Shown: in pieces, positions 49,122 through 60,600 of the stretch | How the letters are laid out: every line of letters starts with the position of its first letter | How positions within the stretch are numbered: the first letter of the stretch is position 1 | NCBI GenBank assembly: GCA_008694505.1 | Contig: VZDJ01007754.1 | Location: forward strand, 47,023,509 to 47,087,508 | Length of the DNA stretch: 64,000 nt | Direction: 5' to 3' | Origin: Cyanoderma ruficeps | Taxonomy: Eukaryota > Chordata > Aves > Passeriformes > Timaliidae | Made by a program: the position numbers and the translations under genes | Notes under the pieces: generated by a model | What the model saw: only the letters and a program-made list of their open reading frames with translations | Told to the model about the DNA's origin: nothing | Database searches by the model: none

Positions 49122-50315
49122 CTGGAAAACAGGGCAGCAAACCCTGGAGCAAGCACCAGGTTCATTTCCCAGCACGTGAATTCATATTGTGATAATAACA
49201 ATAAGATGAATTATTATGGTTGTTATCATAACCTGAGTGTAGAGAGAAATTCGGAAACCACGGCAAAGTGGTAACTGTATTTATGCAAGGTGAGTTCTTA
49301 TCTTCACATTTCACAACAGATTTATCTTACAGAAAGGCCAAGCTGAGGGGGGTGTGGAGCTGATCTCAAAATGCTTTGGCAGAAGGTGTAACCCAGCAAG
49401 AGGTGGGAAAAGTCCTGCTCTGCAAAGTCTGGGTGGATTACAGTACATTACACAGGTCACTACAATTCACCTGCAATAAAGCTGTCCAACTCCTCTGGCT
49501 TCAAACAGCTAAATGGACTGCTGGCAAAGGGAACAGAAAGAAAAAGAGGAAAAGCAATAGACTCAGGATGAGGGGTGGGATTAAGAGCCACAGAGAGAGC
49601 CCAGAGACACCAAGCCATCCCAACAGAGAGTCAGGAAGGAGACAAGGGATCTGCTGCTGGGCTGAGCAATGAGTCAGTGGAACACACAGCAGCACTCTCT
49701 GAGTAGCAGCTCATTGAACAGCTTCACCTCAATTCCCCATTTCTTGAGTGTTTGACTTTCACATAGCTTGTTTTAGATCAAGATATAAAAGCCTTGGTGG
49801 ATCCTTGCCTCTACTCCCCACTACATATCAACAGAGCCCGGGTATCATGGCTTTTTAGGGTATGAGAAGGGGAAATCAGACAGGAGGAAGAATTACACTC
49901 ATGCTGTTGTTATCACTTCTATTTTGCTGCCCATCAATGCCAGCAGATTACAGCAGATAGGTTTGCCTTGGAAAGGCTTACCTTAAAATTCCATATCAGA
50001 AAACATCATCATGCTTTGAAGGTCTTGAAGTCTGGTCAGTCTGTCATAGGCCCAAAACTGAGCTGAGACAGAGCTGGGGCCAGCACTAATTAAGCAGGAA
50101 AACTCCCTTTATTTCAAAATGTTTTTAAATTGCCCTTGGAAGAGACCTGAAAAATTTTCAAAAGAATCTGATAAATCAATGTTACTTGCATTGCTTAAGG
50201 ATGCAGCTGACATTGAGAAATAGAGAAATAATCAGAAACAGGGCCAAAAAAAAAAAAAATCAATCTGGCAGAACAAAGGGGGAGCAAAGAGTGGCCCCTA
50301 AGTTTTTGTACATAC
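49122..50315 (-). other. UMODL1 intron within SEA-like block 1
   Basis: gtatgt donor and ttttccag acceptor. No element recognised. Confidence 0.6.
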
Positions 50316-50422
50316 CGTGGAGTGCAAAAGGCGGGAATGATTCAGAAGGTGGGAATCCACACGGGTTAATTCATTAAAAACCATTTTTGCCAGCACTGTC
50401 ACGTTGTACTAGAACGTCCTCC
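50316..50422 (-). pseudogene. UMODL1: UMODL1 SEA-like block 1, first exon, with nonsense codon
   Basis: A 107-base exon, phase 1 to phase 0, lies between ctgcag and a gtatgt donor. Its frame reads RTF, stop, then YNVTVLAKMVFNELTRVDSH and LLNHSRLLHST. In the family a Trp precedes YNVT; here that codon is TAG (50409-50411), a single base from TGG. Splice sites and the rest of the frame are well kept, so a single G-to-A change explains the stop. The peptide is the N-terminal half of the block between the WAP and first EGF domains. Confidence 0.85.
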
Positions 50423-50829
50423 CTGCAGCATAGGAAATAAAACAGCCAAGTCATCTGAGGTCTGGTGCTGCAGAAGGCAACAGAGCTCCAGGGAGACTCT
50501 GAGGAGACAAAGCAAGATTGAACTTGGCAAATGTGAGGGACCCACGAGCAGCCACCAGCAAGGGCCTCCTCTGCCATATGCCACAGGCAGAGGAGCCAGC
50601 CGAGGAAAAGGAGCCAAGGGAGCTTTGCTGGACCCACAGCACCCACACACCACTCAGTGCTCATGGGTGCAAGCACTGAAGCTGAATATCCTGGAATCCA
50701 TCCACGGCAGACTCCTGTATTTGTTTTAGGAAGAGCTATGGTAACAGTTTTCCTGCCCACTCCCACCCTCAGGAGGGAAAATTAAGGATATTTCTATTAG
50801 AAGCAGCGTTGAATTTATCAGTAACATAC
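50423..50829 (-). other. UMODL1 intron after the WAP exon
   Basis: Short intron of about 0.4 kb. Overlapping minus ORFs at 50374-50766 run through the neighbouring exon in wrong frames and are not real. Confidence 0.6.
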
Positions 50830-50991
50830 CCTCTGGCATGGGATCCACACAGCCTGCTCCTTTGGATGAGCTGCAGCATTTTTTCAGCCCTGGACATTCA
50901 GTATCGAACGTGCAAGGGCAATCAAATGTTTCCATATCCTTCACTGGACAAATACCAGGTCTTGAGGCAAATGCACTGGATCTATTGAGTG
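50830..50991 (-). CDS. UMODL1: UMODL1 WAP (four-disulfide core) exon, open
   Basis: The acceptor ttacttag and donor gtatgt bound a 162-base exon, phase 1 to phase 1. It reads LALNRSSAFASRPGICPV, then CPCTFDTECPGLKKCC, then GCVDPMPEG. The ECPG..KCC core and the following cysteines are the hallmark of the WAP four-disulfide core, a small fold often found in protease inhibitors. ASRPGICP just before it is strongly UMODL1-like. The reading frame is intact. Joined to the EMI exon, the split codon is G plus CA (Ala), matching the Pro/Ala-Leu-Asn junction expected for the family. Confidence 0.88.
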
Positions 50992-53900
50992 CTAAGTAAC
51001 AAAAACATTTCTGAGAACAAAAATGCAGAAAGTTGTTTCCATAAAATTGTGATATTTAATTTATACCAAACACCTCCTCCTCATTTTAGGAGAGTGTCTG
51101 TTCTGAGTTTTTAATGGGAAGAAAACAGCAGCCTAAAATATCATTATTTCATTTCAAGGCCTTAGATATTCTCAGATCTTTCTCTTGTCCATGACATTTC
51201 TGTTACAGAAATTTAGAGTTTCTAACATTCCATTAATAATTATGGATGGATGGGCTCATAGTTAAGTTTCTAAATGTGGAGACACTGAAGCACTGCGAAA
51301 CAGAAAATGTGCCTGATAGCAGCTGTGACTAATCCAAATAATATATAATGATCAAAGAAAACCAGGTACTGTGTAAGATAGAAATCGAGAACTTTCATTT
51401 AACATTTTGTGGCACAAATTGAACCTTAGCTGCAGTAATTCTGTTCCAACTGGCCACTCCAGGAGGTTGGTAGCCCAAGCCAGAGAGCCCTGCAGAGAGG
51501 GGAGCTGAGGCAGGAGGTTGCTGCTTCCCAAGCCAAGGGCAGACAGTGGTTCTGGGCCAGTGCCAGCACAAAACCTCTTCTATGGAGGAAAAAAGAAAAT
51601 ATTTCCAAGCCCTACAAACTCAAACTTGACCCACACTCTCAAAGTCAGCTCCAAGTAATGCTCAGCTCTGGCCTTCCTAAGCAACCTGAAAGAAATCTCT
51701 TTTCCATTTGTTTTGCACCTCCAGGTTCTTGATCCTTTACTGGACAATTAAAGTCAGCCAGGAGAAAAATGAACCTGATTGTTGCAATAGGAACAGTTGT
51801 GGCGCAGGAAAACCACATTTGACGTAATAAAGCCCATAGCAAACGAAAGGTCCACAGCAAACTATAAATCTGTCATAAACAGTCACTTCTGTGGGTTTAC
51901 AATTTCTGTTATCCCAAGGCTCTGCATGAGAGTAAATGTGAGGTTTCTGAGAAGCAGGAGTGGATATCAAATCCAGCACTTTTGGCCTCAGCAAAGTGAC
52001 CTTCTTAGGCAGGGAAATTATCTTGATTAACCAAGATTTAAATTGAATCTACGTAACTTGCTGCCACAAGCACATTCCAGGTCCTCCTCTCTCTGGGGCT
52101 GGCGCTACAGGTGGTTCCCTCAAACAGGTCCTTCTCCTAGAAATATCTCTCATGATTTTCAAAGCCTCATTAAGGTGTGACACAGCCTTGGTTGCCCTTA
52201 GCTGAGTCTCACACACACTCCCAGCCTCAAGTGATTGCTCCTTCTCAGCCTCCTGTGCAGGAGCTAAGCAGCCTCTCCCACTGGATTTTGTACAAACACA
52301 AGCACCAAGGGATTTATTTCCCTGTGTTAGAAAATTCCCTATTCACCAGTGCTCCTTACTGTTCAAACCAGGTGGATCCTGGTCAGCTGGACCCAGGCAT
52401 GGAAATTCCTCCAGCTCTGAGATTCAGGTGCAGTTCAAGCAGGTTTGAGGTTCAAAGCAGGGTTATTTTTCCCACCTGGATCTTTTTTTTTCTTTTTCTT
52501 TCTTTCTTCTTTTNCTTTTTTTTTTTTTTGGTGTGTTTAACTGCAGTGTAAATGGTTTAATGAGTCACATGCAATGTCAGAAAACACCATTGAATCCTGG
52601 CTGGGTGCCACAGCAGCCATTTATCTGAAATCAAAAGGTCATCGTTTTCAGATCAGCGGAAACCAGGGATGGATTCACTTCACATTTCTGCCTAATTGTA
52701 CCAGATGCACTTTGGAAATGCAATTTGTGCTCTCCTCTTCAATCATGCTGGGGACAGTCACCTACCAAGCAAGCAGTGAGGAGCAAGCCAGCCAACTCCT
52801 CTGCCATTTGGATGAAGTACAGGCTTTTCTCCTCCGTTATTTACATAAATGTATGGAAGCAGAACTGCAGCTTAGCAACCAAAGGTCGCCTGCCAGCCTG
52901 CCTCTGGCCAGCTGCTGCATCTGCCACGACTGCAGGATGGGGCATCCCCCAGGAGATTGGTGCTGAGGGACAACATTAGCTCAGCCACAACCCCTTTCCT
53001 CTCCCTCCTTCCATCTGCAAGGGATAGTTTCTTCCAGAGGGTGTGGCAGAGCCAGGGACCAGCACCCTGCGTTTGTCTCAGGTATCAGAAGGTGGAGACA
53101 AGTCTATGAAATTACAGAGAAAGCTCCTGGGAAAGTCTGTTCCAAAGGCAGGCTGGCAGTTTTCATCATACCACCTTACCACCCTGGTTTTGGGGTTGTT
53201 GAGCATTTGATAGGCTTTACTTGCTCAGGTGGATGTTTTCCATCCTGATTGCTTCTCCAGGGTTTAATTGGGATTTGTGTTGATCCAGCATCTGACAAAT
53301 ATTTAACACCCTTCCTGGGTGTTGTTTTTGCCTTGGAAGGGAGAGGGCTGAGGGGGATGAGATCAAGGTTTACAAAATCCCAAAGGTAGGGGGCAAGGTG
53401 AAGGCAGAGCTGGTTTTCACCAGAGCCCACAGTAATAAAATGGGTGAAAGAACTCCCTTCTTTACCCAAACAGGAGGGAATTTCTGCAATTTGTCAGCAC
53501 CGGGGGTGTGGAGACAGACAGCTTCAGTGGGCTTAAAAAGGGACAAGGCAATTCCCAGACAGGATTCCCATCAGCAGACACCGCGGGGAACAGGCAGGGA
53601 CGCTGATAATCCCATCTCTGCAGTTGCTGGGGGCACACAAGGGACACAAACTGCAGGGCAGCCAGAGCCACCTGCTTCTGGGTGAAGTCCCACAGGACAT
53701 TCTGGCACCTTCCCACCCCAGGCTGCTGCTGCAGTGCTCCCCATATGTGACATCACTGTCCCCTGGCTTTCCTGTGACAGCCGAGCACAGGGACAGCTGT
53801 GCCCCAGCTCCTGCTGCTCTGGTTTTGGCCAGCAGGGGAACATCTGCCTGCCAGCTCTGAAAGCTCCCAGCCCTGCTGAGGAGCTGCTTGCACACCTACA

Positions 53901-56900
53901 AGGAGCATTTTTTTCACTTTGTAGTTGTTTTTTTTTCTGAAAACCTTCAGAAGTTGTACACACAAGGCACACTGATTAAAGCACAGCTTTAACATGGCAA
54001 AGCAGGTGCTCTTAAGAAACTCCACAATTAAAGCTGTCTTGGGCCTTCTTATTTCAAGGTATTTTTGTACATGTGTGCTTAAAAACAAGCCTTCATCATG
54101 TGTGATGCACTCCTTCCCTCCCTAGCTGGGGATCAGGCAGGGTTAGATGGCAGATAAGCAGCTCTCTGGTTTCATCTCATGCTGGAAAGTGGGCAGCAAG
54201 CCAGCCACCAGGAGAAATAACCATACCATCCATCCAGGCAGCTGGAAACAAGCCTGGAGATCTAGATCCTAGCTCTACCTAAAAGACAAGATGCTGGGAG
54301 AAGTTTTGTATGGTGAAACAACCTTTCAGGGCCGTGGGTTTCACAGGCCCATGAGCCTGACCCTGCAGCCCTGTGCCCCAACCACACAAGTTGTTAAAAG
54401 CAGCACTAAGCACCATGAAAATCGGAATAAATTTATGAAAAAATTAAAACTGCACCCAAGGTGTCTGAAAGCAGGTCTGAAACCAACACAGAATGGTTTG
54501 ATCTCAGCTTCTCTGCAGCTCACTTGCCCATCTGTGAAAGACACAAGAAGCTCCCTCGCTTTCCACAGCCTTTGTGATGACAAATTGCTGCCTGTGAATC
54601 CCTCAGGATTCACCTTAAGAGGTGATAAATAATTCTTTACTCAGTGAGAAGCTGAGCAAAGCACTGAATGTGGAGGTCAGGATGGCACACTCCGGGCAGC
54701 TCCTCATCCCTGGGCACTGGGAAATGTGGTCCTTGGGGCACTGCAGAGCTGGATCGAAAAGAGTTCACTGATCTGCATGCATGGGCAAAAAGAGAGGAAA
54801 CAAAGATTGTTTTACTTAATTCTACCTTATTAATCAATTCCAGCACTTCCTAACTTTTAGATATTTAACTTTCCAGCTGTTATTTACAAATGTCAAAGTC
54901 ATTTGTGTGTGCACCTCTAACACTATCCCAATGGATAGACACACAACTAGTGAGAACTACCAGAGCAACGTGACCAGTGATCTAGACACTTTTTTCCCAA
55001 CAGTAAAGAAAAAATATAAGCAGGGCCTGCTGTATCCCAGGCAGGGCTAAATGTTTCCTTCTAGGAAGAGAAGGTGAGGAGTGGGCCAGGAACAGGCTGC
55101 TGTGAAAGGTCATGGAGACCTTTCCACTCCTGGCAGGATGGAGAGCACGCCAGCATGGATAACGTCAAGAAGAAAATAACAGTGGTTCAACAGCGAGCCG
55201 TGCAGTAATTTCTGCAGTTCCAGTTTCTCTTCTCATCATTTATTTAAGACTGTGTCTAGACACTGCATTACCATTCACAGAATTTATGACTAATGCCCTG
55301 AAAAGCAAAGATACCAGAATAATGTAAACATGGAATTCACCTAGAAGCCATACAAATCCTTAAATGGTTTTAAAAATTCCCAAATTAACTTTGACAGGAA
55401 AAAGTGTCAGGGTGACCACAGTATTTCATGGACAAACTTGCCCAGAGTGCCCATCAACAACATGGCAATGGCAGGGTGGAAATTCTGCAGCTAAGCTTTA
55501 CAAGAGATTTACAGATTTGTTCATGTTAGATGAAACAGAATCATCAACAGCTCTCAAGCCTAAAATATCCCTAGAGATGCTTTTAAGAGACAGAATTATA
55601 GTGGGAAAGAAATATTTCAAGTGTTACCAGGATTTTTTTTTCCTCCACACTAGAAGATGGTCTTGATTTTCAGAGGTTCAGAAACACCTGAATTTCTTGT
55701 GCAAACAGTGACAACCACGGTGACTTTTCCACATTTAGCTGGCACAGCTCTTTCCTTGTACTAGAGAATTTAAAAGCCATTTTCTCTGGTTGCCTCTCTG
55801 TCTTGCCATGTGACACCTACAGGCACACATGTATGCACATGTCTATATACCCAAAAGACTTCAGTGAAGTAACTTTTCAACCATAATTAGTTGTACTGGA
55901 GATTTTCCCCAGCATAGAACTGATGCTTGGAAAATAGAGATGATCAGCAGCAGATCCTTTGCCTGTCTGAGAAATCTGCTTGGGCACACAGTAATCTGCA
56001 GGTCAAATTCTGCTTTGCTGGGACTCCACAACAGCCATGGAGCCAAACAATAGCAGGATACAGTAAATTAGGAATTATGCTTTAATTTCTCTTCTCTAGC
56101 AAATCATTTTGGGGACAAGTAAAACACATTGACCATTTTTGCCTTCCCGTCCTTCTGTTAAAATCCTGCTAGACACAATATTCTACCTGTGACTGTGGAG
56201 AAAACGCCTGGGGGAAACGAAAATAAATTGGAAATTCTTTCTCAAATGCTCTGAAGCAACTTAAATGTGGGATGAACACATTGTTCTTGACAGATCCCAT
56301 GACAGGACATATGGCTCATCCCCCCCCTCGTGCCACGTTATATGATCCGGTGCAGGAGCAGGTTTGGGGACATTCCCACAGATCTGAGTCACCCAAGTCT
56401 TATGACCCAAAACGAGGGCCAGGACTGCAACAGAACCTTTCCTTTCAATCTGCTGTTCTTGTGTGTGATTATGGAAATGCCCAGGTTTATACTGAAAAGT
56501 GAAAATAGAGAAAATGCAATGTCATGCTGAAAATAGGAAACAAAACTATGTCCTGCAGAACTTTTCTGGATGACAGAATAGTTCAAAGCTGGTTTAGATA
56601 ACTCAAGATGCCTGTTCAGCTTAAAAACATCTAAATTTATCTATTGGAGAAAGAAAGTTCCTCTTCCCCAAGGAATTCCCTCCATCTGTGTCTTAAGTTC
56701 TGATAAAACTGGAAATTTCTGATTGACAGCTGGTAACCCTGATGGGGGAAGGGGAAAAAGCTTCCATCTTGAGACAAAGGTGATTAAGTCTTTCTGAGTA
56801 GAGTCTTATTAACACTCAAACGTTAGATCAGATCCACCAAAAAGTTCACCAGTTCTCAGACCTCCCACACAGCCAGAGGTAACCAAGGAAGTCCTAACAA

Positions 56901-57436
56901 AAATGGGTCCTGGTGTACTTTGGTTGGAAAGCATCTGGTACCAAGTTGCCCTGAGGTCACAGGTTGTTTTAAATTTGAACCAAAACTGGGTTTGCATTCT
57001 GGGAGCAGACCCTACTCCACATCAAAGGAGATGTTATCCCGAGTGCATCCTGAATTACTTTTGAGGAGAAAACTCCTGGTGTACATGCAGGCACCAGACA
57101 GTGAATTATTGCTCTTGGCCAGGGATAGTGGCCTGTACCTGGACAGGCAATGAGCCCTTGGAAGGCTAACAAGCAGGTACCTTCCCCAGGTTCCCCTGGA
57201 AGTTTAGTGAATTTGTGACTAGAGGTGACAAAGAGCAAGAATCAGGAGCTTTAATCTGCTATGTCTACTCCTTGCCATGTTGGACAAAGTTTACTGTACA
57301 TTATTTTAAACTCATTTATTTCAGTGAATAGGAACTTATGGCCGAGAACTGAATTCGCCCTTTACACATCTCAGCTGAAGTGAATCTTCTTCCATAAGAA
57401 GCATTTATTTCCTCTCTTAATCTGAGTAAAACTTAC
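50992..57436 (-). other. UMODL1 first large intron, EMI to WAP
   Basis: About 6.4 kb with no exon recognised. A pyrimidine-rich tract with one N is at 52481-52530. A cluster of overlapping ORFs on both strands at 53398-54088 reflects locally higher GC and has no recognised domain. Confidence 0.55.
52481..52530. repeat. T/C-rich tract with one N
   Basis: Pyrimidine low-complexity tract containing the ambiguous base at 52514. Confidence 0.85.
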
Positions 57437-57677
57437 CTAGAGAGCACTAGAGTCCAACTTGTTCGTATCCTTCACAGCAATCTGTGAGAGTGATGGTTTC
57501 AGGGACCTCAATGCTGTGAAACTGTCCTGTGGTGTGTCTGGGGACACACCATCCACGGGATCCACCCTCCACAGGAGATGTTCTTCTCACAGGACTTTTG
57601 GTAGGCAACCATTTTAAACACACTTCTGGTCAGGATGTAGTTGCACAGATGGTGCCCCAGCAGAGAGAGGCCTTTCT
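57437..57677 (-). pseudogene. UMODL1: UMODL1 EMI-domain exon, frameshifted and with a stop
   Basis: The exon starts after a polypyrimidine tract and tag, in phase 1, with EKGLSLLGHHLCNYILTRSV, continues through the diagnostic ISCGGWIPW and VCPQTHHRT, and ends at a strong gtaagt-type donor. After RT the frame slips: the match resumes one frame over as IEVPETITLTDCCEGYEQVGL. This is explained by loss of two bases (one CA unit) near 57524. Without correction, translation meets TGA at 57508-57510. In the resumed frame the conserved Tyr of GLYC is TAG (57447-57449). The length of 241 is two bases short of the 243 that would keep phase 1 to phase 1. EMI domains mediate multimerisation or protein contact. 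This exon cannot encode a complete EMI domain as written. Confidence 0.9.
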
Positions 57678-60600
57678 CTAGGAAACAGAAACAGGAAAGA
57701 AAGGGATCGGCATTAACTTGTCACCCCGGAGCAAAAGTTCCCTTCAGTATCCAGTGTTATAAGAAAGAGGTGACAGAACCAACACAGATGAATGAATTCC
57801 AGGGAAGGCTGACGTTGGGAAGAATATCACTTCAGAAAACAGACACAGGAAAGGATTGGTAGTGACTGCTTGTCACAGGCATCACTTTGGTCACAAAAGG
57901 ATGAAGATTGGCAGGAAATTCAAAGAGTTCTTGGTGCCTTCAGGTGCGAGGCGGAAAAAGGGCAATTTAACTCAAGTTACTATTAAGGAAATTTACATAT
58001 GTTAATATAAATTAACAGTGGAGCACAATAGGCACTTCCAGGGCAGAGTCATCCAAGTAGTTTAAAAGCCCACTCCAGTCTCCAGCTGCCAAAGCCTTCA
58101 TCACACTCCAATGACTATAAAGGGAACAAAGGTATGGGCAGATGAGTCACAGTAGATGTCTGGAACAAGACATCCTTCAGACATCACCCTAGGCTAAGAC
58201 TGGGGACTCATACATCACTGGGAAGCAATTCCAGGTGTCTGACACAAAAGGTGTTCCTGGAGATCCCACCCTGCCTCTCTGCATTTGCAGCAGACCTTGT
58301 TGATCATGCCACTGGAAACCTGCAGTGGCTCATTGACTTTGAGTACAAACAAAGTCAGTGATAAGGGCATTAACTGCATCATTTCACACAGGTCTGGGGA
58401 TGGGACTCAGCTTCCAGAGTTCTGAAACCATTCCTGATGAGGAACGAACTTGTTACGTGCTTTACTTAAAACTGAAATACTTCAGCAGGGATGGGGGAAA
58501 AAAAAACCCAACACCAAACACAAAACACATAGAAAACACAAAGAAACCCCACCAACAGCAACAAAAGCAGATGGAGTTCAAGAATTAGCAGTAAGCAACC
58601 TACAGTCACGTCACAGACATCAGGCTGGCTCCTAATGAGATGTTGTAGAAGCCAGAGGGGCTGAGTCACCCCGTGTCCCATTTGGGAAACGGATCGGATG
58701 GAATTAAAACGCCTGCATCATCCTCTAGCCAAAGCAGAAGAAACTTTAATGAGGATAAATATGAATTAGCTGCAGAGATTCAAATATAGCAGGGCTGGTG
58801 GTTTTTTTTCTGAGAGCTCTGAGGGCACCAGGGTCAGCCAACAGACAGACTGAAGCTAACACAATATACAGAACAGGCATACAATTAAAACATTTACAGC
58901 TTATCTTATTAGTACAACTTATCTCCTGTCTGAAAGGATGAAACACGTTAAAAACAATTCAAGAAGGAAAAAAAAAAAGGATTGTCAGGCTTTTAGGAAT
59001 CCTGTGCTTTTATCACATTTAGCATTAATTATTCCCAAACAAAAGGTGTGTTTCCAATATATTTTTTTCAGCTTTTCAAGCTGAACTTTCCAGCAAAGCA
59101 AAATATATTTGTGCAGTTTGAGCAGGACTAGAAAAAGAGCTTTGGAGAGGAGGATCCATTTGTAGTGCAGGGACAGTCCAGAAGAAAACATGGAGTAGAC
59201 CTGGTGTCTAGAAATGGCCTCTGGAAGCCCAGCCCTGTTCTGTTCCACTCATCTGTGCCTTCCTCCTGCAGCAAAGACAGAGTTGATGCCGGGTTGTGCT
59301 CCAGCCAGAGAGCTCCAGCAGGCTCCAGGGAATCTGTGCTGCTGCTTGGAGCAGGTCAGCAGGAAAATCCTGAGGGTGAGGGCATTGCTGGAAACCCCAG
59401 CCCCCGCTTCTTCCTCCTGGGCAGCCTCCAGCTGGGCACCTCTGTGTCCTCTCCCTGAAGCTCTGGGGACAGCAGCTGAGAGGTCTCCACATCCCCAAAG
59501 GCACCAGGGCTGCTCTTTGTCCCTAAGAGAGGATGGAAGGGGGTGGTCAAGGGGGACAGGAAGACACCCAGCCTGTCTCAAAGCCTGGCTCAAGCCCAGA
59601 CCTTGCCTAGGCCAGCAGAGGATCCCAAAGGTTGGGATGGAGCTCTCACCAGGATATGGCTGTGCAGAAGGAGATGGAAGGAGGAGTGAGCCAGAGAAAG
59701 CAAGGTGACCTCTCCCTCTGGCTAACTTTAGGATAACTCTCTGGAAGAATGGGAAAGGAGAACAAATGTGGATTCTGGAGCAAAAAATCACAGATCAAGG
59801 GTTGCCTCTTATTCAATGTATTTGATCCATTAACACCTCACACGAGGCACAAGTGCCTGACAAGAAGCAGGCAGCTGTCATTACAATTTGGAAAGCATTC
59901 CCTTGCCATGTGTTAAGACTGCTCCAAGAATACCTTTCTCTGCAAATGCTTCTAGGCATGTAGGTGTTGAGGGGCAAAAAAAATCTTGCTTCGACTTTTT
60001 TTTTGTTTGTTTTTTAATGAGTTTGTAACCTGAATGGCTAAATAACCAGAGTGGGACAGAATTAATACCTAAATAATTCTGGTTATAGCCTTTCCCTGGA
60101 GAAAGTGCACTAACATCTGTTGTGACCAGGGAAGGAGGCAGGAGCAGGAGAAATACTGTTCTATGAAAATGAGAAAGAGAAACTCCTCTATTAAAGAATC
60201 AGACTGTTATAGTATAAAATCAGGTTAGAGGGGAGTGGGGCAAGTAAAAAGCAAGAGCTCAGCCTTGTTCCTCATCCCTATGATCCCTCCTTTCCTCCAG
60301 AGCTCACGTAGAGCCTGGCAAGAGCAAAGCAGGGACTGGAAGGGAAAAACTGAGCAAGGAGAGCACTGAGGGTTCGTGTTGTCCGTGCAGAGCTGAGACT
60401 GCAGCGAGGACGTAGCACTGGAAAGCTAAAAATTCCAGTGTCAGCTGAGCTGGCTTAGTCTCTACAGCAATGTGCAACATAAATACAGGTATGAAACTGA
60501 GAATAAGATGGTGTGGAATTAGACACAGTTTATAATTGGAAGCTACAGCTGTCATAGCAGATATGAAGTCATATTTCATACTTAAACATTGATACTGCGT

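Larger units (their letters stand above)
15591..57677 (-). pseudogene. UMODL1: UMODL1 (uromodulin-like 1) locus, decayed multi-exon gene
   Basis: UMODL1 is a secreted or membrane-anchored extracellular protein of the uromodulin/ZP family, built from EMI, WAP, EGF, FN3, SEA and ZP modules and a C-terminal transmembrane segment; in mammals it is linked to olfactory tissue. Here sixteen minus-strand exons were recognised in the family's order, with splice phases that chain. Eleven inactivating changes are visible (four stops, four frameshifts, three splice-donor losses), and the second FN3 and third EGF exons were not found. Introns are retained, so this is not a processed copy. Exon sequence similarity remains high, which suggests recent loss. 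Isolated assembly errors could explain one or two lesions, but hardly stops, indels and donor changes spread over ten exons. The identification is by remembered family sequence; no alignment was run. Confidence 0.88.

Noticed and set aside
51737..51994. Minus-strand ORF with CCGPFVCYGLYYV, resembling the EMI end CCEGYEQLGLYC
   Set aside because: The true EMI exon is at 57437-57677 with a much better match and correct phase; this ORF lacks a matching splice donor.
59214..59791. Overlapping 164- and 180-codon ORFs on opposite strands
   Set aside because: Both strands are open because of local base composition; no domain, splice context or family resemblance was recognised.
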